Part shown: positions 33,787-36,217 of the stretch, in pieces
Position numbering within the stretch: position 1 is the stretch's first letter
Layout: each line of letters opens with the position of its first letter
Source of the DNA: Thioploca sp.
GTDB lineage: Bacteria; Pseudomonadota; Gammaproteobacteria; Beggiatoales; Beggiatoaceae
DNA length: 36,217 bases
Assembly (NCBI GenBank): GCA_012032555.1
Contig: JAAUSR010000054.1
Span: forward strand, 1-36,217
Direction: 5' to 3'
Made by a program: the position numbers and the translations under genes
Notes under the pieces: model-generated
Told to the model about the DNA's origin: nothing
Database searches by the model: none
What the model saw: the letters and a program-made list of their open reading frames with translations, nothing else

Positions 33787-34974
33787 CGCACTATACCTTC
33801 GCTGCCTAGCGTATGCAATGGTCATAGCCACCTGGTCATTCTGAATTGCCCACATCCAATCTCGCCATCGTTGCAAACCAACCCCAATCGGTTGAGGCCC
33901 TAGGAAACCATCCCGTTTGCGCCCGAAGAAACCACCCAGTTTGGCTAACCTCAGAACCATCACACTCAGCGGCGGCGCGCGCTTTGCCATTGGGCTTGGT
34001 CAAACCGCGCTCCGCCATCCCTGTTGGGATATTCGCGGCCAAGCCAGGTCACCTACCATAACCGCCGCCGGAGAGAGAATCATTTAAAGGTTTCTAGCAC
34101 GCTAAAAATTAACGCCGGGTTTGCCGAAGAAATCAATCCGCCGGCAAACCAACCACCGGTGAATGGGCGGTGGTTGACCGGCCGGCCAATTGATACCTTT
34201 GAGCCGGTTTGGTTGATACGGCAATGGGATACGTCACGTTGGCAAATCGAAATTTTCGTTAGGGTGTTCCAACCCGGCGGCCAGATTGAAAAATTGCCGT
34301 TGGAAACCGAAAAACGCTTGGCCGTCGGCCTGGCATTTGATATCCTCCTCGCCTGGAGGATATGTGACCGTCGCGGCCGGCACGACTGGTCTAACCGGTC
34401 GTGCCGGCTGATCGTTTTGCGCTGGAATGGTGAACGGCGTTTCACCTAAAAGTCGTGTTCACGCCGATTCATCCGCTGGTCAGCGGCGGTCGGCACGAAT
34501 AATCCATGCCGCACGTTGCGCCGGTGCATAATCGAGCCTTTCGTTGACAAATTCGTCAATATCTGCTTCTCGAGCACTTAGGTTCACCATGAGTGTATCC
34601 GGTGCAGGTGCTTGAATATCGCGTGTAGCCTGATAGCCTTCAATCCCACCATAACTTTCTTTTGCTGCTATGGGTTTATTCCGGCGTGGTGCGCGGACAC
34701 TTTGCGGCGGGCGTTTCTACCTCTGCACCGAGACTGTTTCCGGCGTCATCGCTATCACCGGCTGAAGAAAATTTTCATCTTTTTCCGTCGGGTTGAGAGT
34801 GCCTAGTCCGGTTGAACCTGGGTTAGTGATTGGGATTATGTCCGTCGTATCTGGTGGTAATAGCACTACCAGCTGTGGTTTTATACGCTCTAGCGTTGCT
34901 TCAGCGTGTAGCTTTAGCACGGGTTCATCGGTGGATTTGTCCTTGTCAAAAAAGCGATAACCGGCTAGGGTTTC
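33754..34974 (-). pseudogene. Tn5-like (IS4 superfamily) transposase, decayed and internally inverted
   Basis: On the minus strand, from about 34974, the frame gives ETLAGYRFFDKDKSTDEPVL, QLVVLLPPDTTDIIPITNPG (first catalytic Asp), STGLGTLNPTEKDEN, VIAMTPETVSVQR, TAG, KESYGGIEGYQATRD, LMVNLSAREADIDEFVNERL (second Asp), AWIIRADRR, TGA, then GETPFTIPAQNDQPARPVRP to about 34350. The next part, with the Glu block RWQIEIFVRVFQPGG and LAWRI, lies on the plus strand (34085-34363). The C-terminus (APPLSVMVLRLAKLGGFFGR, GPQPIGVGLQRWRDW) is again on the minus strand at 33850-33985. DNA here is clearly richer in G+C than its surroundings, which suggests recent horizontal arrival. Confidence 0.82.
34085..34363 (+). 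other. Inverted middle segment of the Tn5-like transposase
   Basis: On the plus strand this segment reads STLKINAGFAEEINPPANQP, GRWLTGRPIDTFEPVWLIRQ, DTSRWQIEIFVRVFQPGGQI and LAVGLAFDILLAWRI. In relatives this stretch lies between the R-A-D-R-R and L-G-G-F blocks, both of which are on the minus strand here. The right edge coincides with a perfect 9-bp inverted repeat (34340-34348 / 34355-34363, ATATCCTCC/GGAGGATAT, 6-nt spacer). The left edge, near 34085, is set only by loss of homology. Confidence 0.7.
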
Positions 34975-35302
34975 ACTCCCGCTTCCTCATGCTTGAGGAA
35001 TACGGTAAGCGGGTTGGTCACTCAAGGCTCGACGCCGTTTTACCCGCCGCACGTCGAGCCGCTCACCAATGCACCGTTTTTATTTCAATGTGAAAATTCA
35101 TTAGCACAATGCCATTCAGTTAAGAACTCGTTCCTCTTTCACAATTCTCCTCTAACAACACCAAGGGTGAGAGTCAAAATGCTCGAAAAATCATCGCCTT
35201 TTTTCCCCCACTCCAAGGGAGGGTCGATTCAAAAACATAAAAATAATTTGTTATCATAAGATTATAGAGTTTGTTTTCACTAACGAACTGATACCAAAGA
35301 AA
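34975..35302. other. Region between two transposase remnants
   Basis: The part next to 34974 probably held the N-terminus of the Tn5-like transposase; a TGA precedes GSGSETLAGYRFF and no start is found. An imperfect hairpin CTCGACGCCG...CGTCGAG lies near 35028-35058. The stretch 35090-35300 is AT-rich and shows no gene; it should contain the 5' end of the ISAs1-type element. Confidence 0.35.
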
Positions 35303-36217
35303 ATGGAACCTAAAAGCTTAGTTATTTTTCGGGACGAAATGGAAGATACCCGTAAAGCCAAAGGTAAGCGACACTCCCAACGGTCCATCTTGGTGCTCAT
35401 GATAATGGCCATGCTCGGTGGTAAAACCAGTTTGAAAGCGATAGCGCGTTTTGCCAAAACGCATCGCGTTAAGTTAGCCGAATGCATTCCGCTACCAAGA
35501 GGTAAAGCACCATCATCTAGCACCTTTCAACGTTTAAGCCGAAGCTGGGTTGCTCACCCAGTATGCGAAAGTTTTAATCGTTGGATGGCGCCATACCAAA
35601 AGCCTGAAGCCACCGCCGTGGACGGCAAAAGCATTACCAGCACGGTCAACCACGCCACAGACCGAGACCCAAGTTTCGTTTCTCTGGTTTCATTGTTCGG
35701 TCAACCACGCCAGTTGCTTTACCAAATAGGCTGATTGGCAAACGACAAACGCAGTGAAATTCAGGTTGTACAGCAATTGCTGAGCAAACTACCGATTAGC
35801 AAAGCCATTTTTACCTTGGATGCGCTTCAGGGTCAAAAAAACCGACGCTGGGAATGGTCAACTCCGGAAATGGTTATGTCATCACGGTAAAAAATAATCA
35901 ACCCCGTTTATACCAAGCAATTGAAGCTCAAGCCCAAGCGAAACCGCTTGACGCACATAGTTGTGCAACAACTGGGACACGGACATGACACCCGCTGTCG
36001 GATTAAAGTTGGGGACGCCGATGAAGTCATGATGACCAACTGGGCGGGATGGCAACGTTAGGTGAGCGTCCGCCGTCAAGGCCTCCGCAACGGCAAAGCC
36101 ATTGATACCACGACTTTATGACGAGTGAACCGCTGAGTGCTTGGGGTCTCGCTCAGATTATCCGCAATCACCGCCAGATAGAAAACCCGCTTCATTGGAC
36201 CAAAGACGTGGGACCAA
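35303..36217 (+). pseudogene. ISAs1-family (H-repeat-like) transposase, decayed, right-truncated
   Basis: From ATG 35303 the frame reads MEPKSLVIFRDEMEDTRKAK, HSQRSILVLMIMAMLGGKTS, APSSSTFQRLSRSWVAHPVC and the motif TAVDGKSITST (first Asp). After TGA at 35732-35734 it goes on with EIQVVQQLLSKLPISKAIFT and LDALQGQKN (second Asp). Then further shifts give NGYVITVKNNQPRLYQAIEA, HGHDTRCRIKVGDADEV and, near 36115, EPLSAWGLAQIIRNHRQIEN-PLHWTKDV (Glu). At least two stops and three frame changes make it non-functional. It is a different, more diverged member than the ISAs1 remnant at 7640-8615. It leaves the window at the right edge. Confidence 0.8.

Noticed and set aside
33846-34449. Plus-strand proteins at 33846-34061 and beyond LAWRI
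   Set aside because: The first is antisense to the transposase C-terminus, and the part after 34363 is antisense to its TIPAQNDQPARP segment.

Overview
The window looks like chromosomal DNA of a gammaproteobacterium. The order rpsF-rpsR-rplI-dnaB-alr, the der gene, an Aas-type phospholipid acyltransferase and the 4.5S-type SRP RNA support this. The DNA is AT-rich, has several families of palindromic intergenic repeats, many decayed insertion sequences and large secreted repeat proteins. Together these resemble the giant sulfur bacteria (Beggiatoa/Thioploca/Thiomargarita group). That placement rests on general resemblance, not on a search.

Layout. 1-1158: an AAA ATPase gene broken by four frameshifts and running off the left edge. 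1532-1746: tRNA-Ser(GGA) and SRP RNA. 1803-4221: a tight pair encoding a circularly permuted ATP-grasp protein and an alpha-E protein. 4772-6481: a 60-residue-repeat plus TPR gene cut by one in-frame TAA. 6900-10250: accessory debris with a small secreted Cys-pair protein, ISAs1, TnpB and IS630 transposase remnants, a DUF29 gene and palindromic repeats. 10506-13955: a three-domain LplT/PlsC/acyl-ACP synthetase fusion. 14064-18928: the core operon rpsF-rpsR-rplI-dnaB-alr, read leftward; dnaB carries an intein in its P-loop and a one-base frameshift. 19124-20028: a transposase tail joined to the head of a DUF3782-like gene. 20227-21847: der and, on the other strand, tRNA-Asn with a near-consensus promoter. 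22436-24913: a secreted M28 peptidase. 25697-28860: a secreted protein with 21 IWG...DVF repeats whose C-terminus is frameshifted. 28929-29760: a MntA/HepT toxin-antitoxin pair. 29971-30904: a lipoprotein gene and a recG tail, both cut at one palindromic repeat. 31034-36217: an IS graveyard with an IS982 transposase, an IS4-like element with perfect 20-bp ends, a GC-rich Tn5-like transposase whose middle third is inverted, and a decayed ISAs1-type transposase running off the right edge.

Housekeeping genes (ribosomal proteins, helicase, alanine racemase, Der, tRNAs, SRP RNA, phospholipid repair) alternate with stretches where repeats and transposons have cut genes. At least four gene fragments end exactly at a palindromic repeat, so these repeats appear to be a main agent (or marker) of rearrangement. 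Most frameshifts lie in or near homopolymers, and one is in the essential dnaB, so some may be sequencing errors rather than true mutations.
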